Assembly (NCBI GenBank): GCA_019916065.1
Contig: CM034238.1
Location: 32,745,721 to 32,809,720, forward strand
Origin: Vitellaria paradoxa
Lineage: Eukaryota > Streptophyta > Magnoliopsida > Ericales > Sapotaceae
Reading direction: 5' to 3'
DNA length: 64,000 bases
Position numbers and translations under genes: made by a program. This document shows positions 35,369 to 45,937 of this stretch, in pieces. The notes beneath the pieces are model-generated. The model saw only the letters and a program-made list of their open reading frames with translations, was not told the DNA's origin and did not search any database. Position 1 is the stretch's first letter. Each line of letters opens with the position of its first letter.

Positions 35369-36239
35369 CTGCAAAAACATTAATTGCATACTAAGAATGA
35401 TTCTTTTCTATCTTTAATCACTTGTCTTATAATTTGACTCATTGAATGTATGTTTTTTTTTTTTTAATTACAAATTGCGTTTTCTCTTATTATTAGAGCA
35501 ATCATAACCATACTCACCAACACTCCTCTTCTTAAATGGCCTATAGAAAGAGGACTCAAGTTAAATTATTAGAACTTTACATAATTTTATTCAAGTAGTT
35601 GTTTTGAAGTTGTCCATAAGAATGACAAAACAACCCTAAAAAGTGAAATAGGATTAACAAAAATACAAGGATTTTGAATCAACACAAGTTTCAGAGTAAG
35701 AAAAAGCGCATGAGAATATTTTGCAACTACAATATGTAAATTGAATTACTTGTGCAAATTTCAAATGTCTCCAAAAGTGAGAAAGTTGTCACTTATAAGC
35801 AATTTGCTTGAATAATCAAACTACTCAATATTTCTAACATTTAGAACAGAGAAGTAGAAAAAATTAAAAAAGAAAAAAAGAAAATAATTAGAAAAGATCT
35901 AAAATGAAAATGAATGAAAGAAGCTGAGACAAATAAGAACTCCTTGATCCCAAATAAAAACAAACTAACAATGACTTCCTCTTTCATTTTTTTAATCAAT
36001 AGAATGACTCTCCATTCATAGTTTACATATATATCATCTAATTATGTAAGGAAAAAAAGATAAGTACATAAGCGAACTGGTTAAACAAGAGAAGAAAATA
36101 AATGGAACACTTGGATCAATATTCCAAGCACATGGTCAATAGCGAAATAATTAAGATGTTAATAAGTAGCACAATATTTAAAATGCTGATCAGGTACTTT
36201 ATAAAACTTGTATATAAGCAAATACAATAATTAACCCAA
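35369..36239. other. AT-rich noncoding stretch
   Basis: Nothing recognisable was seen. A T-tract lies at 35453-35465. Confidence 0.4.
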
Positions 36240-37125
36240 AACTATCTCTCTCTTTATAGAGAATGCACTACTGTGGCAATAATGCTGAATGAGCCACATG
36301 ACAATGCAAAAACAGATGATCCAAAGATTCAGAATCCCTTTTATAGAGAATGCACCATTGTGGCAATAATGCTCAATTGAGGTCTGTTCTCTTGAAGAGT
36401 ATCACAGGTATTGAATTTTTAAGAGCTAAATTCCAAAAAAATACTTTGACTTTAAGGGATTCTTCACTATCTAGAACACTCTAGAAGGAAGGCAAGAGTT
36501 TAGATTTGTGTAGTCTATTAAAAGATCAAACAAAGATTTTTATTTAAAATCACCCAACAACGTTGGACTCCAAATCCTATTGTCACTCGAATTTAAGTTT
36601 AAAGAGATAAGAAGGTTCTAAAAACTACATAATCTTCTGTTTCTTGCTCATTTAGATTTTTGAATGAAAATCCCACCCATGAATATGACCAATTTGAAAT
36701 AAAGAAGCCAATAGAGTCGTTCTGAATTTTGCTCAAACAAAGTGGAAAATTGTCTTCAAAATAGAATCCCCAACCCAATGACCTTTCAATAATTAAAGTT
36801 TCCCCCATAACCCACATGATAAGTGATATGCTCTAAGAAGATAAGTTGCAATTGAGAAATATTTTTTCAAGGAGCACCTTTAGTACTTGTGACCACAATT
36901 TAAAAGTCCCCATTATTGTGAAGACCATTTTTATTCTTAACAATAATGTGCCAAAGGGAAATAGGTTCTAAAGGACATCTTGATAGCCACTTTCCAAGAA
37001 AGGCAGAACTTCTTGCTATTATATTTCCAATAGCTAACCCCCTTTTAATTTTAGGACGAGAAACAACCTTCCAATTCACATGATGGTCCTTTATTCTCTC
37101 TCCACTCCCTTCCTAATGAAAATCA
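36240..37125 (-). pseudogene. L1 LINE ORF2 C-terminal remnant
   Basis: Read on the minus strand from about 37085, the frame gives NWKVVSRPKIKRGLAIGN, then SSAFLGKWLSRCPLEPISLW and further down EDNFPLCLSKIQND (ORF 36599-36817) and KVKVFFWNLALKNSIP with DSESLDHLFLHCHVAHS near 36300. This is the order of the plant L1 region after the RT (W..V..PK..GGL, LLGKW.W, zf-RVT). Many stops and shifts are present. A 32-bp segment near 36257-36288 is repeated at 36341-36372. No poly(A) tail was located. Confidence 0.65.
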
Positions 37126-38240
37126 CTCATCATTTTTTCAATTCTTTTTGTTGCACTCACTAGTAATGAAAATATCAATAGATAATATATTAGAACACTA
37201 GAAAGCATTGACTGAATCAACATCAATGTTTAACAAAAATGCAATAATTCATCCAAAACTCTCTCTCTCTTCAAACATTTTTCAATAGGCAGAATGTTCC
37301 TTTTCATGTTTCACCATATCGCTCAGTTCACGAAATGGAAGCGATCAAGTACCTAATCCACGATAAAGTGTGTAAGCAGAAAATCATGAATATACATTAA
37401 GATCAAAAGTAAAAACCAACGAGGTCCCTAAGGTTGTGCTGATGACTCAAAAGATAGCTAGAGAAAAACATTTAAATTTCAGACTAATTCTATGTTTCTC
37501 AAACTTAAACTAAAATAAAACAAACATATTCCTCTTTCAAATAACCTTAGATACCCTAGCATTATTAAGCAACCAAAAGGTTCTAATTCTAAATTACGAT
37601 CTACATGATAAATTCATAAATAGCAATCTACTTCAGCTCTAGACCCCTTATAATTTTACATACAGCAAATTTAATGAATGCATTAGTGGTTCAACAAAGC
37701 CACCTTTTTGCAAAGACTGTGAATTCTATGGTTCTAAAAAAAAAAAAAAATAAATAAATCACAAATCACCCGAGTTTATAACTTTTAAATCTTGAATCAC
37801 CACCTCATTTGTCACTGAAAACACATTCAATAATTAATACCCCTCCACAAACGCAATTTGTGCATCTAAAACAATTTCACCTAGCACTCTCTTGAATCGC
37901 AATGCTAACAATATTAATAATCAATTTATACAAATCTCTAATCTAACTAATTGGTTTGATGTCCCAAATATCCTTTACCCCACTTTATTTTTTTTACTTT
38001 ATTTATTTATTATTATTATTATTTTTGGAATTAAAGTAATAAAAAAAGCATTCAAACTTTTTACGAAATTACTTTTCTGGATCTGACTATGCGCCTTGAC
38101 AACTATTCAACCCCTAAAAGTATCACATAGCCCAACCAATCCTAAGTCACCAAGTCTTCAAACAACAATATCAATTACTAAAAACAAAATAAAACATAAA
38201 AATAAAGGTATGCTAAGAAATATAAACATCTTGTAATTTG
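37126..38240. other. AT-rich noncoding stretch
   Basis: No gene is seen. There is an A run at 37737-37750 and a (TTA)n-like tract near 38003-38023. The 64-residue ORF starting 37892 is low-complexity and not supported. Confidence 0.4.
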
Positions 38241-39115
38241 CAATGCAATATCCACAACATTAGATATACCACATGATGTTTTATTTATGTGCTAGCATTG
38301 CTACCCTTTTTGAACAAAGATAAATGAACCCCCTACATCTTTTGAAGAAGTTAGAATATTATGATTGCATCTCTCCAACTATTGAGTAAATAATCATATC
38401 ATGCTCACCAAGTTGGAAGCAATTCAGTTAAAGGTTACTTGGAATTCAAAAACTAATGCTGCTATAATTGAATCTTTAAATGAGACGAAATAGTTGGACC
38501 AAACTTTGCAACTTGGAATTTCAGATCTATAAGAGAATTTTTTCATGTCATTTGCACATGGCCTATCTTTCATGTTTAGTATAATTAAGAAGAGTCAATA
38601 TAGTCATGGATTATGTTAGCAAATGTAACGTCAACTTGTGACATTATGAAGTTTTGTTCTATCATGGCAAACATTTAATAGATTGACCACATAGAAAAAT
38701 ACCCTATCCCCTTAAGCTATGTTATTCTTGTATTCTCATATAAAAGAGAAATGCAGAATTAGCATAATTTGAAGAGTATTTCCTCTCATATAAATCAACT
38801 TGAAGTTGAATAATTAATTTATTATTGCACTAGCTTGTGAACATGACACCCCACTTTAAGCAATTGGACTTACCAAATAAACAACCAAAGTTGAGAGCAA
38901 CTGAAGCCAAAAGTGAGAGAAGGAGATATATGATTTTTATAAATAAGAATACATATTAAGATAGGAGGAGACATACCTTCCTGATGATAAAAAAATATCC
39001 CAATCCAACAAGTAGCGAAAATTTACTATTTTCAAGAAAAGCTTGATACCTTGACCGAAATGCTTCTATTGCATGTGTTCAGGACCCATCATGCACAAAT
39101 ATCACAAATTGTATG
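38241..39115. repeat. Diverged host-locus repeat blocks A and B, copy 2
   Basis: 38241-38515 matches block A (33351-33640). From about 38440 to 39115 it matches 62065-62640, with about 100 bp (around 38770-38880) missing from the other copy. On the minus strand at 38977 (and at the equivalent site near 62490) both copies keep CAGGAAG followed by GTATGTC, a donor-like site. The short frame before it differs between copies, so an exon is possible but unproven. Confidence 0.55.
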
Positions 39116-41777
39116 CATAGCATAAACGCAAAGGAGTACTTACCAAAAATAAATAAATGTACGAGGCATAAAAGAGTTTACAAGAAAATTCTAGAGAAGT
39201 CACTATATAAAACCTAGAGGTTCTTTTAGGAAGATTAACACAATCAGCAAATGAACATTATTCAGTTACATGACAAATCAAAAGTTGTATTGATCAAACC
39301 CTTCAATCTAAGACTATGGATTAGCTTGCTTGACCCCTCAATTAACTAATTAAGATAGTTTTATATATATTGTCGTGTCCATTTCCTAACCACTTAAAAT
39401 TATTAGGATAACTGCTAGCTTATAATGATATTAAAGATCTAGTTCTAGGTCTTGGGTTCAAGACCTAGAACTATTTTTGTGTTAGTATACTATTGTGTTA
39501 GACCTAGAACCATTCTATTTTTGTGTTAGATCTAGAACCGTTCTATTTGTGTTAGTATACTATTTTTCAGTTTGTTTCTCTCTGCAGTCCACCTTTAACT
39601 CGTGGTCACCGTGAGGAGAGTATCAAAGATTGCTTGATATATATTGCAAAGTCGATTTTCTTAAAAGTTTAATCTTTTGTGACAACTAGTAACTTAATAA
39701 AACTAACCTACGATAAACAATCAACCGATCTTTACTTCTTGAGAATCACCTACCGAAATGGACCAACCTTTTCAGAGTCCCCCAGTTGCACTCAATAAGG
39801 CTTGAAATAATGATCAAGGGCTATAAGGTCTTGTATTAGTGATGCTTGCATCCACTTCTTAAAATTAAGTCCTCGTTTATTCGAATTCCTTCAAATCATT
39901 TTATTCAAAAGGCAATCCCTTGAAATTAGAGGTAGAGTGAATTTAGCCACTCTATCTATAATAGCAGGATTTGAGTTTTAAATAACCTATCCTAACAGCA
40001 GCACATGTGCTTGTCTATAGCAAAGTCACTACTCTATCTAGAATGTTTTGAGACTTACCACATTCTCTTTTGTGGCAAACACAGCTGCGGCAAGCTTTAC
40101 GATGGAGAACCCCAGGCTGCACTAGACTGCAATTTCCATAGTTTGATTCTAATCCTAGTTTTTTATGATCTTCTTCGTTCATCAGCTCTAATAATAATAG
40201 AATAATTAAGAAAAATTAATGGCAACCATTCGAGCTAACGAAATTAACACCCCTCAGGCTGCTAAAAGTGTAGACCCTATCATCAGCCTATACTTGACTC
40301 AAGTGAAAATTGGTGAAAGACAATTACAGGACCAAGAGTGTTTTTCGATTGAGGATTTTATAAAGGAAAAGAAAATAGATGGGAAAAGACGAGCAAAAGT
40401 GGATTAGAAAATATGAAAAATAAAGGGCATTCATCAATAAACTAGTTTTCTACTTTAATCATCTTTTATTTTTCAAATTCCATGCTTTCCTCTTCCATTT
40501 TTCACAACAAAACAAACAAAAGAAGTAATCCCTTTCCTATCCCTTTTTGGTAATTGCAATTTACACATGATTTGGTCATTGCAATTTTCATTCAACATGT
40601 TTTCGAGTTTGCAACTTATACATTTTTCTAAGATAAATTTTAGATGTGCTCACACGAATTATCCACTATATATAATGTACTCAACTCAACCTTTTTTTTT
40701 TTTGTTTTTTTAGTAACTAAATGGGGTCGGGTAGATGGATCCTTTTCTCCCTTCTAAGGTAATGTTTTATTTTTTTCATATTTATACATATTGTAATAAG
40801 AAAATTTATTTATTTGTTGACATGTCTCGGCTATATTGTGTCCTAATTCATTAAAAAATGTAGTGTCAAAATGTTAGTGTATTAATGTCATGTCATACTA
40901 ATGTCTTGTGCCTATACTCCATAGTACACAATATAAACTTTGTTAAACAGGCATCAAAAATTTAGATTTAAGCATCCCTCACCAGATATGGGTCACTGGA
41001 GAGGTAGCATATTTTCACATCCATCATGTCTAGTTGGGAGAATACCATCAAAAGAATAATTTTAATTCCTATGGATCGAATTTTAATTTAACTATTTTCT
41101 AGAATATCCCTGAAGAGTAGAGTTCCAATTTCATATTAGGATGAATGTTGAAACGTATTAAGATGATTATTGGAGAACTTATATAACAACTCTCTACTTT
41201 CGTTGTAGGAGTAATGTATAGGATTAAAGTTAGTTTGTAAATGATAAAATACCAAAATGCCACGATAGCTTAATCACAACAAAGATAAAACAAAAATTTT
41301 TCACCAAAACACAGGCTCATAAATAAATTTTGTATATAATTGTTTGCCCCAACCACAAAGTCACAACTACATTACTAAGGTTGCAAAATTTAACTAAAAC
41401 CTTTGAAGAAAGGAAGACTCTATCTAGTACCATACAAAATTCCAAACTTTCGTTGCTTGAACCCTAGTTAGTACTATGTAATTACAACTAGACATAAATG
41501 TATCCCACGTTGCCAAGGGACAATGTTCCCTATATCACAAGAGAAGTCAAAATCAATCAACTATGACTAATAAATGGAGGGGAGCAAGAATGATCATCTT
41601 AATCAACTTAGATTGACAGGTTCGTCTAATGATTAATCAACAAGAAAAGGCATGAATCGTGCTTTAAAAAAAAAAAAAAATAGTGCATGAATTGATGTAT
41701 ACACCATAATTAAAAAATCTCACAAAATGGATATCAAAGTATTTGAAAATCGTGAACAAAGAATTTCATAGACATAC
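39116..41777. other. Noncoding stretch with a minor LINE-end-like motif
   Basis: No gene could be supported. Near 40718-40750, AAATGGGGTCGGGTAGATGG is close to the GTGGGGTCGGCTATATGG found at the 3' end of the RTE element (16176-16193), so an RTE 3' remnant is likely. A phrase ACCTAGAAC...TTTTTGTGTTAG recurs between 39461 and 39555. The 62-residue plus-strand ORF at 40219-40407 (MATIRANEINTPQAAKSVDP) has normal composition but is not recognised. Confidence 0.35.
39440..39473. other. Perfect 15-bp inverted repeat with a 4-nt loop
   Basis: TAGTTCTAGGTCTTG, loop GGTT, then CAAGACCTAGAACTA: the arms are fully complementary. It sits at the start of a short direct-repeat array (39461-39555). There is no T-run or coding context, so the role is unknown. 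Confidence 0.75.
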
Positions 41778-42737
41778 CAGGAAAACTTTGATGAGCGTTA
41801 GCTCACCTCTTAACTTGGTCTCGAAACATTTAAGCTCCGCAAAGGTTCCATCAACATTAAAAAAAGCATAACGCTTCTTAATTAAAATTCCTTCTTCCAT
41901 AGAAGTTGGAAGAATCATCACCTACATGCCAGAAATGGCACCCAATAATCAATTTGAATATGAGAAAAAAGAAAAAAAAAATAATAAACAATGTATGTTA
42001 TTAGATTTAAATCAAAATCCAATAAGTTATTGTTTGGCATTAGCTTGTAAGGTCATCCTATTTACCTTGTGTGGTCCATCCACTTCAAATACAATTGGGC
42101 ATTCACTGTGTGTCGTGTATGTTTTATTAATAGGACCTCTGAGTGTCTGCAAGAAATAATAGTTGGAAGCAGAATGCAAAGAAAAAACCATTACTATCAA
42201 AAAATATAACTTAAGTAAAGCAAACACTAGATAATGAACAAGAAATTCAGAAAAGAAAGTTAATTTTCACCCAAGCTGGTACTGGTCATTTGTATTGTTC
42301 CATGCAACATCAACATTAAACATAACACAAGCATAAGAAATTGTCAGATTCTTTTTTAAGTCTCTAAAATATATAGACCACCAAAAAAAAAAAAATACTT
42401 AGTGTCCTATCTTATATACCATGCAAAGCGAACTAATGGTTAATTTCTTTGAAATCAAAGTGATACCTTACAAACATTGTATAGCATTATAAACAACAAG
42501 AAAATTACAACAATAAGATAGAAAAATAATACACATTAGAACTTATGATATACAATGGATTAAACAATAATGTAAACTAGTAAAAGAAAAGGTACACTTT
42601 ATTTTGAACGTATAGTTCTATGGAAATGATCCAGGTAAACCGCACCAGGTAACAATTGTGTCTAATTCAAGTGGTCGTCCAATTTTCTCAACTAGTAAAC
42701 GAGCATTCTGAATGATCTTTGCACCAATATATGTAAC
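41778..42737 (-). pseudogene. POL2: DNA polymerase epsilon catalytic subunit (POL2) fragment, four exons
   Basis: Minus-strand exons in gene order: 42737-42598 (continuing from 61590-61550 across the copia insertion), 42363-42271, 42146-42066 and 41921-41778. Their peptides include GAKIIQNARLLVEKIGRPLE, then NVDVAWNNTNDQYQ, then THSECPIVFEVDGPHK, then [20 protein letters not shown] and [12 protein letters not shown]. These are consecutive blocks of the B-family polymerase domain of plant DNA polymerase epsilon, the leading-strand replicase. Introns keep AG acceptors and GT donors. Exon 1 has an in-frame TAG at 42618-42620 where the family has Glu. The following exons (normally continuing AELFDKFLHG) were not found below 41778. 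It is a truncated pseudogene, not a functional replicase. Confidence 0.88.
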
Positions 42738-42951
42738 TGTCAGAGAAATAGATTTACTGAAGATTTGACTTCCCCAAATGGGTAGCCACTGTTTTATATT
42801 TATACTAATACAAGTTACATATACAATAAATACTATAAAAGGAATCTAGACTAGGTACATACCCCCTAGAATATTAAATACACTAAGTACATGCACATAC
42901 ATTAAATACACTAAGTACATGCACATACATTAACAGACATATTTTCCCACA
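42738..42951 (-). repeat. 3' LTR of the copia element
   Basis: This is the left copy on the plus strand. A minus-strand PPT, GCTTGAGGGGGAG, lies directly upstream in element orientation (42952-42964). A direct repeat (ATTAAATACACTAAGTACAT, about 29 bp, twice) at 42870-42930 is shared with the other LTR. Confidence 0.95.
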
Positions 42952-42958
42952 CTCCCCC

Positions 42959-43881
42959 TCAAGCTGGTAAATAGATATTCTCCATTCCCAGCTTGGATAC
43001 AATACTTTCAAACACTGGACCACTTAGCCCTTTGGTTAACACATCAGCGAGCTGATCATTTGTAGACACATAGGGTGTGCAGATCAATCCACTCTCCAAT
43101 TTTTCCTTGATAAAATGTCTGTCAATTTCGATATGCTTTGTCCGATCATGTTGCACTGGATTGTGGGCTATGCTAATTGCAAACTTATTATCGCAATAAA
43201 GCCTCATCGGGCCCTCCAACTTGATCCTTATGTCTTCTAGAATGATCTTCAGCCAAAGTAACTCACATACTCCTTGAGCCATTGCTCGAAACTCAGCTTC
43301 TGCACTAGACCGTGCTACCACATTTTACTTTTTACTTCTCCATGTCACAAGGTTCCCACCAAGAAACGTACAATATCCAGTGGTTGATCTTCTATCAATC
43401 AATGACCCAGCATAATCAGCATCTGTATAGGCTTCAAGCATTAAGCCCCCACTCCTCCTAAAGAGAATTCCTCTTCCTGGTGTACTCTTAAGATATTGCA
43501 ACACTCTGTGTGCTGCTCGAAGATGAACCTCTTTTGGAGTGTGCATGAATTGACTAATCACATTCACAGCATAAGCTATATCCGGTCGTGTGTGGGACAG
43601 ATAAATGAGCTTTCCCACCAAGCGTTGATACATCCCTTTGTCCACCATAGCATCTTCCTCTGCTATTCCAAGCTTTAGATTCGGATCTATTGGAGTACTC
43701 ACCGGTTTGCATGCTGTTTTACCTGTCTCCTTGAGTAGATCAATTACATACTTCTGCTGAGAGAGAAAATACCCTTATCTGAATGTGCCACTTCAATTCC
43801 AAGAAAATACTTTAGCTTCCCAAGTGTCTTAATCTCGAATTCTTTTGCCAAGCACTCACTCAAAAAATGTCTCTCCTCATC
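42959..43881 (-). pseudogene. Copia RT tail and RNase H
   Basis: The frame continues from the RT interrupted at 57631. It begins with DDEERHFLSECLAKEFE, then a frameshift in a CT-rich run near 43758-43770, then MSTPIDPNLKL, LVGKLIYLSHTRPDIAYAVN, YTDADYAGSLIDRRSTTGYC and, after a TAA at about 43326 (normally Gln), VARSSAEAEFRAMAQGVCEL and DRHFIKEKLESGL. RNase H catalytic residues are visible (the D of TDADYAG and the E of SSAEAE). It ends with a normal short C terminus just before the PPT. Confidence 0.9.
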
Positions 43882-43886
43882 ATCAC

Positions 43887-45779
43887 TGATTACACTCGAA
43901 AAGTGTAATTACAAACGACACTTTTGCACACTCATTTACATGTTTTCCTCATGATTTATCACTATTTTATCACTTACGTAAACCATTTTGTCAATCGCAG
44001 GAAAAATGGTGAATTCAACGAAGAAAACAGTGATTTTGACAACTCCAAGGAGGAAGGAAACAAAGGAGAACAAAGCGTGTCAACAACGGTTCAAACTTCC
44101 CCAAGAGTTGGCTTAAATGGAGGAGCAAACATTGAAGAAACCTATACACTGTGGTCCGGACCCCCTTGCTTGACGGTCCCGACCACAGAAAGCTGGAGCT
44201 GTTGAAGAGAATTTCATGTACACTGTGGTCCGGACCCCCTTGCTTGACGGTCCCGACCACAGAAAGCTCGCCTTCCAGCCGATTGAAGAAACCACACACT
44301 GTGGTCCGGACCCCCTGAGGGACGGTCCGGACCCCCCTATACGGGATTGTTGCTCCGCGTGTTCACTAATTAGGGTTTTGTGTTTGCTTATATATATGAT
44401 ACTTTGTAGCCGAATGGGGGGGGCTGCTGCATGATGTTTTTCTTCCTCTCCTCCTACTTCTCTTAGGTTTAAGTTTAGTTTTAGGTATTTCTTTATTGGA
44501 AGACTTTGAAGATTTTTTATTCGTGAATGTTACTACTTTACGTACTCCAAGTTTTTAAGACGATTGTCATTGTGATCGCTACTCAAGTTCTTAATTCAAA
44601 GTTCGTTTTCAAGTAAGTTAATATTTCATTCTTGCTCTTCATTAGTTTTTGAATGTTCATGGATGATTTTTATGATTAATGCCGTTAGTTTGTTTAATCT
44701 TTGGATGCTTTAAAATATTAGGGTTTCGTTTAGAGTTTGATATGAATGCTGCATGTTTTGATCTTAAGGTTTAATTTTAATTAATCTAGTATTTCGTTTT
44801 GGTTCATTATTATTAATTGAATGTTCGTAGGTAGGTTTTACATTCATTAGGACTATTTTAATTGCGTTCTTGAAGCTTTAATAGTTATGTCTTCATCTAA
44901 GCCTGTTAAGTTGTTTCAAAGCATGCTAGGGTAAAAACCTTTGTTCTTGATTCACTGAATCAATGAAGGGTAATTTGTTATGAACTGAGGGATGTGTGTA
45001 GATCCTTCACATGGGTTTCAAAAGCCTATGTGAAGTGATCTACTATTTTCAAACTTCATTTGTTGTTTGGAAAACCTTTGAAAACAAGAGTGTTTGTTCA
45101 TATTCTCTGTAATCACTGATAAACACTCTTGATTATAATTTTCTTGATAATTTTTAAACAATTTAAATCTAGATTTGAACTCGAGTATTTTTATCAGAAA
45201 ATCTTTCCAGTTTTATCTTCCATAATAAGACGTGAGTTTAAAACTGTGTATCGAGGAATTTTGGAATGTATTGAAAATCTTTCCCAATCCATAGATCCTT
45301 TGACGTGAACTATGGATTGTATTTAAAGTCATCCCTTGGTGAAATAACAGATTACTTGGAATTGTGAAGGTTGAATCAAGAACCCCTTTTTATTAGAATT
45401 TCAATTTGATAAAATCACTGCTTTAAATTTCTTATAAATCTTGTTTGCAATTAGATTAGATTATTCTTTAAATTTAAGTTTAGTAATTTTAATTTGCTGA
45501 GTTATTTAAATTAGTTCGAATTTTATTTAAGTTGAAATATTCCTTTAATTAGTAATTACTTTGCTTTTAGTTTAATTTCTCAAATTTCAACTCTATTAAA
45601 TCCAATTTAAGTTAATTGCAACTTTAATTCTAATTCAATCCTACAATTATATTTGAACTTAGAAACTGAAACACATAGGCTTCCCTGTGGATTCGACCTC
45701 GGACTCACCGAGATTAAAACTACACCGCACACCCTTGCACTTGGGGGTTAATTAGCACTGCACTATTTACGAGCGGTCA
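43887..45779 (+). repeat. 5' LTR of the Athila-like element
   Basis: It begins with a short inverted repeat (ATTACACT, 5-nt loop, AGTGTAAT). The GC-rich motif array lies at 44149-44337, a TATA box (TATATATAT) at about 44389-44397 downstream of it, and a long AT-rich leader-like R/U5 part follows. This order suggests the array is in U3 and the transcript starts near 44420. Confidence 0.95.
44149..44337 (+). promoter_or_regulatory. Three GC-rich inverted-repeat motifs upstream of the LTR TATA box
   Basis: Copies at 44149-44188, 44223-44262 and 44299-44337 start CTGTGGTCCGGACCCCC. The first two end GGTCCCGACCACAG, so each forms a 14-bp arm hairpin with one mismatch. The third ends GACGGTCCGGACCC. 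The same array is at 55995-56183 in the 3' LTR. The block is strikingly GC-rich in an AT-rich element, as expected of a U3 enhancer or of a protein- or small-RNA-target site. Confidence 0.8.
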
Positions 45780-45785
45780 AGTTTT

Positions 45786-45803
45786 TGGCGCCGTTGCCGG
45801 GGA
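45786..45803 (+). other. Primer binding site (tRNA-Asp type)
   Basis: TGGCGCCGTTGCCGGGGA starts six nt after the LTR end. It is the PBS form known for Athila-group plant elements, complementary to the 3' end of tRNA-Asp. Confidence 0.85.
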
Positions 45804-45937
45804 ACGCCAATTTTAGTTTTTAGGTTCTTACAATCTTCAGGATAAATAAAAAAAAAAAATTTAAAAATTTTAAAACTTAAAAATTTGAAAGTTGATCTCT
45901 CTTAGTTAAATTTTTCTTAGAAAGATTCGCTTGGCTT

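Noticed and set aside
38977..39070. Possible POL2 exon ending in an IIRK-type phrase before GTATGTC
   Set aside because: The donor is conserved in the paralogous block near 62490, but the peptides of the two copies do not agree and do not match the expected YGYVMRK region.
40072..40140. Plus-strand CGKHSCGKLYDGEPQAA phrase, resembling the zinc-finger end of DNA polymerase epsilon (CGxxYDRE)
   Set aside because: It is on the opposite strand to all POL2 exons, lacks the following cysteines and has no splice context. It is probably chance.
44015..44434. ORFs within the Athila LTR (also 55713-56403) that look like 90-110 residue proteins
   Set aside because: They are duplicated exactly with the LTRs, run through the GC-rich inverted-repeat array on both strands and have no domain.
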